Assembly (NCBI GenBank): GCA_900767005.1
Contig: CAAFXL010000339.1
Location: 1-16,258, forward strand
Reading direction: 5' to 3'
DNA: 16,258 nucleotides
Source: an uncultured Ruminobacter sp.
GTDB taxonomy: Bacteria > Pseudomonadota > Gammaproteobacteria > Enterobacterales > Succinivibrionaceae
The translations under genes and the position numbers were made by a program. Numbering within the stretch: the first letter of the stretch is position 1; each line of letters opens with the position of its first letter. Of this stretch, positions 9,068-15,413 are shown in pieces. The notes beneath the pieces were generated by a model. It was given only the letters and a program-made list of their open reading frames with translations. It was not told the origin of the DNA and searched no databases.

Positions 9068-10864
9068 TTAGTTCTTTTTATTCATCTGAGCTCTAATTCT
9101 GGCTCGTTTATCCTCTAAAGTTCTAACTTTATTATTTTCATCTATATCATCTGGCGGAATATTATATAGTTGAAGAGTAGTTTGCATAACCTCAGAAAAA
9201 ACAGGACCTGCTACTACGCCACCATAAAAGACTCCTGCATGAGGCTCATTAACGATTACCACCATTACAAATCTTGGATTGCTCATCGGAGCAATACCAG
9301 CAAAAGTTCCGACATAATCTTTACCATATTTTCCGGCAACTGCAACTTTTGAGGTACCAGTCTTACCGCCGATTCGGTATCCTGTAACCATAGCTTTAGC
9401 ACCAGTCCCACCGCCTTCAACTACCGCTTCAAGAGCTTGTAACATGCGATCTACATCTTTTGGATCTGCAACTAATTCTCCTTTTGGCTCTTCCTCAACC
9501 TTTAAAATTGATAAAGGCTTTTTAACACCGTGATTTGCTAAAATGGTATAAGCTTGAGCGATCTGCAAAGGATTAACCATAATACCGTACCCAAATCCCA
9601 CAGTAGCTTGTTCAATCTTACTCCAAACTTTTCGACCCTTAGGAAGTCTTCCTGGATTTTCCCCAACTAATGATAAATTAGTTCTTTTTCCATAACCAAA
9701 ACTTTCTAAAGTATCAATAATTTCTTTAGGTTGCATTCTTAATGCAATATGAGCCATACCAGTATTTGATGAATATTTGATAATATCAAAAAGATTACCT
9801 TTAGCCATATAATGAGAATCTGAAATATTCTTTCCATTTACTAAAAATGGCTTTGTATCAAAAACTTCTGACCAATTTACATATTTTCTCTTTAATGCAC
9901 CTAAAGCAATTAAAGGTTTAGTAGTTGAGCCTGGTTCATATAAATCAGTTACTACACGATTTCTGGTAATATAAAAAGGAATTTTATCTCTACGATTTGG
10001 ATTATATGAAGGACTATTAGCAAGAGCTAAAATTTCACCAGTTTTAGCATCAATTAATACTAAAGAAGCACTAGTTGCTTGATTGATTTCTCGAGTGTAT
10101 TTTAAAGCTTTATAAGCTTGTTCTTGGATTCTTTCATCAATACTTAATACTATATCTTTAGCAGGTTTACCATCAGAAACTAAACCCAAATCTTTAATAA
10201 TATGACCTTGTTTATCTTTGATAATACGCTTTCTAGCTGGAGTTGAACGCATTTCTTCATCATAGATTTTTTCAATCCCATAAGCTCCAACCCCATCAAT
10301 ATTAGTTTTACCAATTAAATGAGCGTTAATTTCTCCTGTTGGATAGAATCTTCTAAGTTCATCAGAAATAATAAAACCTGGAATTTTTAAATTTTTAATA
10401 AAGTCTGCGGAAACCTTATCTATTTGTCGAGCTACAAAAACAATACCTTTTTGTTCTTCTGAACCAATACGTTTAAGTAAGTCCTCATATTGCATTTCTA
10501 AAACACGAGCAACTTCTTTTAAAACTTCAGTTTGTTCTAACCCCTTATTTTTATGAAAATCTACACGATTTACACTTATAGATTTTACAGGAATTGAAAT
10601 TGCTAAATCTTTACCATTACGATCTTTAATATCACCTCTTTCTAATTGACCTTTGTAAGTTCTCATTACACGGTCATTACCTTTAGAAATTAAATACTCT
10701 GAATTAAAAACCATTACATAGGTTAGTCTCACAACTAATACTACAAATAGAAAAAAGAACAATGACCACAATAAAACAATGCGCCAAGAATGTAACTCAA
10801 AAGGGATATCTTCTTTTTTTCTTAACTTTTTAAATAAGTTTTTTAGCAAAGTAAACACAGTCAA
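9068..10864 (-). CDS. ftsI: Septal peptidoglycan transpeptidase FtsI (PBP3)
   Basis: FtsI is the class B penicillin-binding protein that crosslinks new septal peptidoglycan in the periplasm, paired with FtsW. Length 598 residues (E. coli 588). A short cytoplasmic N-terminus precedes one membrane anchor (about 27-50). The pedestal domain carries the RGDIKDRNG block (76-84) and RRFYPTGEINAHLIG (171-185). The transpeptidase domain holds all three catalytic motifs: Ser313-Thr-Thr-Lys316 (SxxK, serine nucleophile), Ser365-Ser-Asn367 (SxN) and Lys501-Thr-Gly-Thr504 (KTGT). The annotated start is TTG at 10862-10864. An in-frame GTG two codons later (10856-10858) is an alternative, and the first ATG is codon 51, inside the membrane segment. 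An AGGG lies 4 bases before the TTG and 10 before the GTG, so a non-ATG start is certain but its exact position is not. It follows ftsL by 11 bases. Confidence 0.96.
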   Translation of the reverse strand: MTVFTLLKNLFKKLRKKEDIPFELHSWRIVLLWSLFFFLFVVLVVRLTYVMVFNSEYLISKGNDRVMRTYKGQLERGDIKDRNGKDLAISIPVKSISVNRVDFHKNKGLEQTEVLKEVARVLEMQYEDLLKRIGSEEQKGIVFVARQIDKVSADFIKNLKIPGFIISDELRRFYPTGEINAHLIGKTNIDGVGAYGIEKIYDEEMRSTPARKRIIKDKQGHIIKDLGLVSDGKPAKDIVLSIDERIQEQAYKALKYTREINQATSASLVLIDAKTGEILALANSPSYNPNRRDKIPFYITRNRVVTDLYEPGSTTKPLIALGALKRKYVNWSEVFDTKPFLVNGKNISDSHYMAKGNLFDIIKYSSNTGMAHIALRMQPKEIIDTLESFGYGKRTNLSLVGENPGRLPKGRKVWSKIEQATVGFGYGIMVNPLQIAQAYTILANHGVKKPLSILKVEEEPKGELVADPKDVDRMLQALEAVVEGGGTGAKAMVTGYRIGGKTGTSKVAVAGKYGKDYVGTFAGIAPMSNPRFVMVVIVNEPHAGVFYGGVVAGPVFSEVMQTTLQLYNIPPDDIDENNKVRTLEDKRARIRAQMNKKN

Positions 10865-10875
10865 AATACCCTAAT

Positions 10876-11220
10876 TTAATCTTTATCAATCTTAATAACT
10901 CTTTCATTCTCGATTTTTGTTTCATCAAGGCCAATTTTCTCTTGAGCAACTTGGGAAACCCTATAGTGAGCAGCATAAACCTCATGCTCTAATCTTAAAT
11001 TTAGATACTCTTCCTCTAAATTACTTTGAGTTGTATTTTCAAGATCTAATTGAGTTACAGTTAATCGATTTTCTTGTTCTTTATTAATCATAAAAAATGC
11101 TAGAAAAACCATAACTAACAAAATTAATAAATAAGGAAAATTTCGTAAGAGATCCTTTAAAATCACAATTCCAAAAAGCGGTTCTAATTGTGATGAAGAA
11201 TACTTAGTTGAAGCTTTCAT
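10876..11220 (-). CDS. ftsL: Cell division protein FtsL
   Basis: FtsL is a small bitopic protein of the FtsQLB complex, which activates FtsWI at the septum. 114 residues (E. coli 121). A cytoplasmic N-terminus (1-27) leads to one membrane helix (about 28-45, LLILLVMVFLAFFM). A periplasmic heptad-like, leucine- and glutamate-rich segment follows (about 47-82), consistent with coiled-coil pairing with FtsB. Near the C-terminus, RVSQVAQEKIGL (87-98) resembles the E. coli RVERIATEKLQM block. The sequence is otherwise weakly conserved, as is normal for FtsL; position between rsmH and ftsI makes the call firm. The ATG overlaps the rsmH stop by one base (TAATG). Confidence 0.92.
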   Translation of the reverse strand: MKASTKYSSSQLEPLFGIVILKDLLRNFPYLLILLVMVFLAFFMINKEQENRLTVTQLDLENTTQSNLEEEYLNLRLEHEVYAAHYRVSQVAQEKIGLDETKIENERVIKIDKD

Positions 11221-12155
11221 TAATTTATAACCCTCTCGGCTACTCGCAACACAGCACTACGAGAACGTGGATTATTTAAAATTTCTTCTTCGGTTGGTTC
11301 AATTGCTTTACCGATAGCTACAAAAGATTGAGATTTTTTTATCATATCCTCTGTTATTGGTAAACCGCGAGGAACGTCAATTCCTTTTTGCGAATCTCTA
11401 ATAAAATTCTTAACTATGCGATCTTCTAATGAATGAAAGCTAATCACAGATAATCTTCCTTGAGATTTTAATAAAGTCTTTGAAGCTTCCAATGCCTTTT
11501 TAATCTCATCAAGTTCACCATTGATATGAATTCTAATTGCCTGAAAACTCTTAGTTGCAGGATGTTTATGAGAATTTGGATTCTTTGGAACTACTCTAGC
11601 AATCATATCAGCTAAATCTTTAGTCATAAGATAAGGCTTAGTTTCACGGTCAGTTACGATTATTTTGGCAATTTTTTTAGCAAAACGTTCTTCGCCATAT
11701 TCTTTTAACACATAAGCAATTTCATCAAAAGAAGCTGAAGCTAACCAGTCCTTAGCACTGATTCCTCTTTCAGGATCCATTCTCATATCTAATGGACCAT
11801 TATTCATGAAACTAAATCCGCGTTCTGGATCATCTAATTGTGGAGAAGAAACTCCTAAATCTAAAAGAAATCCTGAAATATTTCCAACGACTCCATAAGG
11901 ATTTAATAATTCGATTGCATCGGAGAATTTTCCATGAATAATTTTAAAACGAGGATCAGTTATCTCCATAGCTGACTTTATTGCTAATGGATCCCTATCA
12001 ATTGCAAACAATCTTCCATTTGGACCAAGTTTACTTAAAATTAATCTTGAATGACCACCTCGTCCAAATGTTCCATCTAGATAAATTCCATTTGGATCGA
12101 TATTTAAGCCTGCTACAGCTTCGTTAAGTAGAACAGTAATATGCTGACTATTCAT
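11220..12155 (-). CDS. rsmH: 16S rRNA (cytosine(1402)-N(4))-methyltransferase RsmH (MraW)
   Basis: RsmH methylates N4 of C1402 in 16S rRNA using S-adenosylmethionine. The 311-residue product (E. coli 313) has the SAM loop DGTFGRGGHS (27-36), AIDRDPLAI (51-59), LLDLGVSSPQLDDPERGFSF (97-116), GPLDMRMD (120-127), YGEERFAKKIA, KHPATKSFQAIRI and SVISFHSLEDRIVK. I chose the ATG at 12153-12155 because its MNSQHITVLLNEAV matches the N-terminus of RsmH proteins. The frame runs back 16 more codons to a TTG at 12201-12203, but that stretch lies inside a perfect hairpin downstream of rnpB and has no similarity to the family. The upstream purines (CTAAGAAA) give only a weak ribosome site. It is the first gene of the dcw cluster here; mraZ, which normally precedes it, is missing. 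Only 25 bases separate the hairpin from the start codon. Confidence 0.95.
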   Translation of the reverse strand: MNSQHITVLLNEAVAGLNIDPNGIYLDGTFGRGGHSRLILSKLGPNGRLFAIDRDPLAIKSAMEITDPRFKIIHGKFSDAIELLNPYGVVGNISGFLLDLGVSSPQLDDPERGFSFMNNGPLDMRMDPERGISAKDWLASASFDEIAYVLKEYGEERFAKKIAKIIVTDRETKPYLMTKDLADMIARVVPKNPNSHKHPATKSFQAIRIHINGELDEIKKALEASKTLLKSQGRLSVISFHSLEDRIVKNFIRDSQKGIDVPRGLPITEDMIKKSQSFVAIGKAIEPTEEEILNNPRSRSAVLRVAERVIN

Positions 12156-12169
12156 AAAATTTCTTAGAT

Positions 12170-12226
12170 GATTAAAACGAAAATAGGTGATAAAGTCTAG
12201 CAAATCTAAACTATTATCACCTATTT
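12170..12226 (-). terminator. Hairpin terminator or attenuator between rnpB and rsmH
   Basis: On the minus strand, 12226-12214 (AAATAGGTGATAA) pairs perfectly over 13 bases with 12193-12181 (TTATCACCTATTT). The stem continues, after one unpaired base, with AGTTTAG/CTAGACT (seven pairs including one G-U wobble) and closes with a 5-base loop. The 3' arm runs into TTTTCGTTTT, an interrupted U tract. This fits the intrinsic terminator expected for rnpB, whose P1 helix ends at 12240. The broken U tract and the closeness to rsmH make partial read-through plausible, so the hairpin may set how much transcript enters the dcw cluster. Function is inferred from position and fold only. Confidence 0.75.
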
Positions 12227-12235
12227 AAAATAATT

Positions 12236-12586
12236 TAGGAGCTAGTTCTATAAGCCGGGTTCTGTTCTCTATTTCTAGAGTGGTAATCATTCATCTAGGC
12301 CAAGAATCGCTTCCTGGCTCAAGCAACCAACCCGCCCTGCACACGGGCCATGCTATGAGGGCCTATTTGGTCTTGCTCTGAGTGGAGTTTACCTTGCCAC
12401 AGACTGTTACCAGCTGTGCGGTGAGCTCTTACCTCGCCGTTTCACCCTTACCATAAAATGGCGGTCTATTCTCTGTTGCACTAGTCGTGAACTTACATTC
12501 CCTAGGCGTTACCTAGCACTCTGCCCTATAGAGCCCGGACTTTCCTCCCCTACTAAAAAGTAGCAGCGATTACCCAAACTAGCTTA
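12236..12586 (-). ncRNA. rnpB: RNase P RNA, bacterial type A
   Basis: This is the catalytic RNA of RNase P, which removes 5' leaders from tRNA precursors. The minus strand contains nearly unchanged E. coli core stretches: GGGGAGGAAAGTCCGGGCTC (5' P4 region), TAGGTAACGCCTAGG, GTGCAACAGAGA, GGTAAGGGTGAAA, GGTAAGAGC, TGGTAACAGTC, AAGGTAAACTCCA, CCAAATAGG, GCTTGAGCCAG, GGCCTAGATGAATGA and ACAGAACCCGGCTTAT (3' P4 region). The ends pair as P1: AGCTAGTT (12584-12577) with AACTAGCT (12247-12240), a perfect 8 pairs. At about 350 bases it is shorter than the E. coli RNA (377). P3 is cut down to a 5-pair hairpin (12550-12563) and P12 to a 4-pair hairpin (12451-12461). Near the 3' end there is an extra 5-pair hairpin with a GAAA loop (12267-12280). 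Exact ends are estimates from P1 and the promoter. Confidence 0.97.
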
Positions 12587-12591
12587 AAAAA

Positions 12592-12620
12592 ATTATAACA
12601 TAATTTTAAAGAATTTTAAA
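12592..12620 (-). promoter_or_regulatory. rnpB promoter with extended -10
   Basis: On the minus strand a perfect extended -10, TGTTATAAT, has its TATAAT at 12597-12592. A start 7 bases downstream falls at about 12585, exactly where the P1 helix of the RNase P RNA begins. The -35 position (12615-12620, TTTAAA with 17-base spacing) is poor, as is usual for extended -10 promoters. It sits between the rsmI stop and rnpB. Confidence 0.8.
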
Positions 12621-12621
12621 G
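12602..12621 (-). repeat. Tandem 10-base direct repeat upstream of the rnpB -10
   Basis: Two exact adjacent copies of a 10-base unit (AATTTTAAAG on the plus strand, 12602-12611 and 12612-12621) lie immediately upstream of the extended -10. The period equals one helical turn, so both copies present the same face. They could be an A-tract or UP-like contact for RNA polymerase, or a protein site; in DNA this AT-rich, chance duplication is also possible. Confidence 0.5.
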
Positions 12622-12630
12622 ATTAAACAC

Positions 12631-13476
12631 TTAATTATTTTTAGTTAAAGTTAAAGCTTTAGCATAAATTTCATTTTTATTTACCCCAAAGTATTCAGAT
12701 ACAATTTTTGAGGCATCACTTAAAGATACACTCTTTAATAAAATCTTTAACATTTTAAAAATTTCTTCATCTGATAAGTCCTCATCTTCTTCATAAGGAC
12801 CAATCATTAGAACCATTTCACCCTTTAAATAATTAGGATCTTTTAATAGCTCATCTTTTAATGTATTAGCTTTAGCATAATAAAATGTTTCAAATTGTTT
12901 AGTTAGCTCTCGAGCTACACATACTGGTCGATCTTCAAAAATTTTAGCTAATACTTCTGAAGTTTTAATTATTCTTTTTGGAGTTTCATAAAAAATTAAG
13001 GTTCTTTTTAATTTAGCAAAACCTTCTAAATACGCAATTAATTGTTTTTCTTTAGTAGGTAAAAATCCTTCAAATGAAAAACTATCAGTAGGTAATCCTG
13101 AAGCACAAATTGCGGTAATTAAAGCACAAGGACCAGGAATTGGTACAACTTTTACCCCTTTTTCACGGCATAAATATACCAATCTATAGCCTGGGTCATT
13201 AATTAATGGAGTACCAGCATCTGAAATAATCGCAATACTTTTATTGTCTTTAATCCATGAAACCACGCGTTCTGCTTTTTCATCATCATTATGATCATGA
13301 AAACTTTCTAATGTTGGATGAGTTACCCCAATCTCTTTTAACAAAGGTAAAGAATGTCTAGTGTCTTCTGCTAAAATAATATCAACTCTTTGCAATACCT
13401 CTATAGCTCTAGCTGTTATATCACTTAAGTTTCCGATTGGGGTTGCTACGACATAAAGTGCTGGTTCAAAAATCAT
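12631..13476 (-). CDS. rsmI: 16S rRNA (cytidine(1402)-2'-O)-methyltransferase RsmI
   Basis: RsmI adds the ribose 2'-O-methyl group to C1402 of 16S rRNA, the same nucleotide that RsmH methylates on the base. The 281 residues (E. coli 286) carry the tetrapyrrole-methylase-fold motifs ATPIGNLSDIT (11-21), AEDTRH (36-41), ISDAGTPLINDPGY (84-97), PIPGPCALITA (112-122), FEGFLPTK (135-142), FYETPKRI and KGEMVLMIGP. The start is the ATG at 13474-13476: GGAG at 13484-13487 sits 7 bases upstream, and the resulting protein begins where the family does. A TTG six codons earlier would place GGAG inside the gene. It is divergent from lpoA, as in E. coli and Haemophilus. No terminator is visible between it and rnpB (44 bases on), so some transcripts could run into rnpB. 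Confidence 0.96.
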   Translation of the reverse strand: MIFEPALYVVATPIGNLSDITARAIEVLQRVDIILAEDTRHSLPLLKEIGVTHPTLESFHDHNDDEKAERVVSWIKDNKSIAIISDAGTPLINDPGYRLVYLCREKGVKVVPIPGPCALITAICASGLPTDSFSFEGFLPTKEKQLIAYLEGFAKLKRTLIFYETPKRIIKTSEVLAKIFEDRPVCVARELTKQFETFYYAKANTLKDELLKDPNYLKGEMVLMIGPYEEDEDLSDEEIFKMLKILLKSVSLSDASKIVSEYFGVNKNEIYAKALTLTKNN

Positions 13477-13483
13477 CACCTGA

Positions 13484-13487
13484 CTCC
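13484..13487 (-). promoter_or_regulatory. Shine-Dalgarno GGAG that fixes the rsmI start
   Basis: GGAG on the minus strand lies 7 bases before the ATG at 13476, an ideal spacing. It is followed by AGGTG abutting the ATG. This supports the ATG over the upstream in-frame TTG at 13494. Confidence 0.7.
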
Positions 13488-13619
13488 ATTTCAAATTAGA
13501 TTCAATTAAACATATTTAACCAAATTTTTGTATTAAATAAGTTTATAAATAGTCTTGATATTCTACAAAAATATTAAATGCATTTTACTATTAAAGAATA
13601 AATTAATCCTAAAATTGTG

Positions 13620-13625
13620 TATAAT
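13620..13625 (+). promoter_or_regulatory. Probable -10 of the lpoA promoter
   Basis: A perfect TATAAT preceded by TTGTG lies 45 bases before the lpoA ATG. A start around 13632 would give a leader of about 38 bases. No recognisable -35 is present at 16-18 bases upstream, so this rests on the -10 and position alone. Confidence 0.5.
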
Positions 13626-13669
13626 ATGCCTATATTAATTTTATCAACAGTGTGCAAAAAGAGAAAATT

Positions 13670-15409
13670 ATGCATCATATTCGTAAATATTCTTTATTAA
13701 ATGTATTTTTTATTATCAGCATTCTATTTTTTAGTGCGTGCTCCTTAACTGATAGGCTTACTAGAGACCCTAATTTAAAACCTGCACCTTTTGACAAAAT
13801 TACTCATGAAAGTTCATGGTATGAATCGCAATTAACCGTTTCTATCCCAGAATATAATCATGATTGGCAAATTTTATTAGCAAGAAGTTACTCTAAAGAA
13901 GGTAAGCTTGATAAAGCTAGCGATGTAGTTGCTCAAATTAAAACTAATGCAGTTACCCCTCTTCAAGGCAACCAAGCTGATATCGTTGATGCTCAAATTA
14001 AAGCAAGAAAAGGTCAATATAAAGAAGCTTTAGAACTACTTGATACTGTAAACACCTTAACCCTTTCTCAAGACTCTGTTAAGTTCTACTATGTTTTAAA
14101 AGGTAATGTTTATGCAAAGCTTAATAATCAAGTTGGAGCTGCAACCAACTACCTAGAAGCTGCAAAATACTATGATGGTCAAGAAAAAACCGATCTATAT
14201 AAAAGAGCTAATGATTATTTAATTCAATCATCAACCAAAGATATTTACGCAGCATTTAAAGTTAATAAAAACCAAATTGATCGTGGATTCTTTGAATATG
14301 CATTAATTCAAAAATCAAAAAATACTAATTCTCGTTATAAGCAATTAGAAAGATTTGAGAAAAAATATCCAAATCATCCAGTTCTTTCTCTATCTCAAAC
14401 TCAAAGTACCACTCTAGTTGAAGATAATTCAGTTTCTCAGCAACAACCAATTGCTCAACAATCTTCTTATACTATTGCCGTATTTTTACCATTAACTGGA
14501 AAACATGCTGAATTAGTTGGTAATCCAACTAAGATGGGTATTCTAAATGCGTATAAAGATCGTGGTTTAAACGTTAATCTAAAATTCTACGATACTGAAT
14601 CAGCATCAATTACTACCCTTTATCAGCAGGCTTTAACTGATAATGCTAAAGTAATCATTGGACCAATTGTAAAAGAACAAGTTGATGGTTTAATTGCTCA
14701 AAACCCACAAATTCCAGTTATTGCATTAAATGAAGGTAATGCATCTCATAATTCTAAAGTTTTCTATTTAACTTTAGATCCAAAGAATGATGCTCTAAAT
14801 GCCGTAAATCAAATTTCAAGTGATAATTTTACTAACCCAATTGTGATTGCTCCAAAGAATCAAAAGGGTGAAAAAATTAGTTATGCTTTAAACTCTTATT
14901 GGCATAAACTTCATAATACAGGCGTAAGTGTTTGCTATTTCTCTGATATCAATAGTTTAAAGAATACTTTAAATACTTGTTTTAAGAACTCAAGCACGGC
15001 TTTTGATGCTGCTTATGTATATGCAACTGCTAATGAAGCATCAATTATTAGAGAATATACCAAGCAAGTTACCAAAAATGTTCCAATGTTCTACATTGGT
15101 GCTAGAAGTAATAATGGCGTAATGAATAGTTCTGCGTTATCTGGTTTAAATGGTATGAAACTAGGTGACCAACCATGGCTAGTAAAAAATAGCACTAAGA
15201 AAGAAGAAATTGTTCAATTACTTCCTAGAGCTAATGGCGATTCTCTAAGATGCTTTGGTATTGGATATGATGCTTTAAATCTTGCCCTAGGTATTAGTAA
15301 TCTAGTTGGTAATAGTTCTGAAATGATTAATGGCTTATCAGGTAATATTTACATTGATGCCCAAGGTAATGTTACCCGTGATATCACCTGGATTATAGTA
15401 GGTAATTAA
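13670..15409 (+). CDS. lpoA: Outer-membrane lipoprotein LpoA, activator of PBP1A
   Basis: LpoA is anchored in the outer membrane and reaches through the periplasm to stimulate the transpeptidase activity of PBP1A. From the ATG at 13670 the product has 579 residues, close to Haemophilus LpoA (about 575) and shorter than E. coli (678). A lipoprotein signal has basic residues at 5-6, a hydrophobic core (9-21) and a lipobox ending FSAC, with Cys24 as the lipidated residue. Residues about 45-235 form a helical TPR-like domain (SYSKEGKLDKASDVVAQI, KARKGQYKEALELLDT). A Ser/Gln-rich linker (about 240-266) leads to a periplasmic-binding-protein-like domain (267-579) with YTIAVFLPLTGKHAELVG, KFYDTE, VIIGPIVKEQVDGL and IPVIALNE. 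The frame can be read back six codons to a GTG at 13652, but AAGAG at 13659-13663 is a suitable ribosome site for the ATG. It is divergent from rsmI and 4 bases before the diaA-like gene. Confidence 0.92.
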   Translation: MHHIRKYSLLNVFFIISILFFSACSLTDRLTRDPNLKPAPFDKITHESSWYESQLTVSIPEYNHDWQILLARSYSKEGKLDKASDVVAQIKTNAVTPLQGNQADIVDAQIKARKGQYKEALELLDTVNTLTLSQDSVKFYYVLKGNVYAKLNNQVGAATNYLEAAKYYDGQEKTDLYKRANDYLIQSSTKDIYAAFKVNKNQIDRGFFEYALIQKSKNTNSRYKQLERFEKKYPNHPVLSLSQTQSTTLVEDNSVSQQQPIAQQSSYTIAVFLPLTGKHAELVGNPTKMGILNAYKDRGLNVNLKFYDTESASITTLYQQALTDNAKVIIGPIVKEQVDGLIAQNPQIPVIALNEGNASHNSKVFYLTLDPKNDALNAVNQISSDNFTNPIVIAPKNQKGEKISYALNSYWHKLHNTGVSVCYFSDINSLKNTLNTCFKNSSTAFDAAYVYATANEASIIREYTKQVTKNVPMFYIGARSNNGVMNSSALSGLNGMKLGDQPWLVKNSTKKEEIVQLLPRANGDSLRCFGIGYDALNLALGISNLVGNSSEMINGLSGNIYIDAQGNVTRDITWIIVGN

Positions 15410-15413
15410 TAAA

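Larger units (their letters stand above)
13477..13669. other. Divergent spacer between rsmI and lpoA
   Basis: This 193-base AT-rich region must hold the start signals for both divergent genes. Plus strand: a TATAAT at 13620-13625 for lpoA. Minus strand: TTGGTT, 17 bases, then TCTAAT (ending at 13495) is one possible rsmI promoter; a TATAAA about 40 bases further upstream is another. Neither minus-strand candidate is strong. No repeat, tRNA or small gene is visible. Confidence 0.5.

Noticed and set aside
9170..9352. 60-codon plus-strand open frame
   Set aside because: It lies entirely antisense to the conserved transpeptidase domain of ftsI, including the KTGT region, has no ribosome site and no recognisable product. 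It is a shadow of ftsI.
12156..12203. 16-codon N-terminal extension of rsmH from a TTG
   Set aside because: The extension lies inside the hairpin after rnpB, does not resemble RsmH, and the ATG at 12155 begins where the family does.
12213..12218. GATAAT as a -10 for a private rsmH promoter
   Set aside because: It matches the -10 well but is part of the hairpin arm, and no -35-like sequence lies 16-18 bases upstream (CTCCTA there). It cannot be excluded but is not supported.
13477..13494. TTG start six codons upstream of the chosen rsmI ATG
   Set aside because: It would place the strong GGAG Shine-Dalgarno inside the coding region; the ATG has ideal spacing to it.
13652..13669. GTG start six codons upstream of the chosen lpoA ATG
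   Set aside because: The ATG has an AAGAG ribosome site 6 bases upstream and gives a compact lipoprotein signal; the GTG has none.
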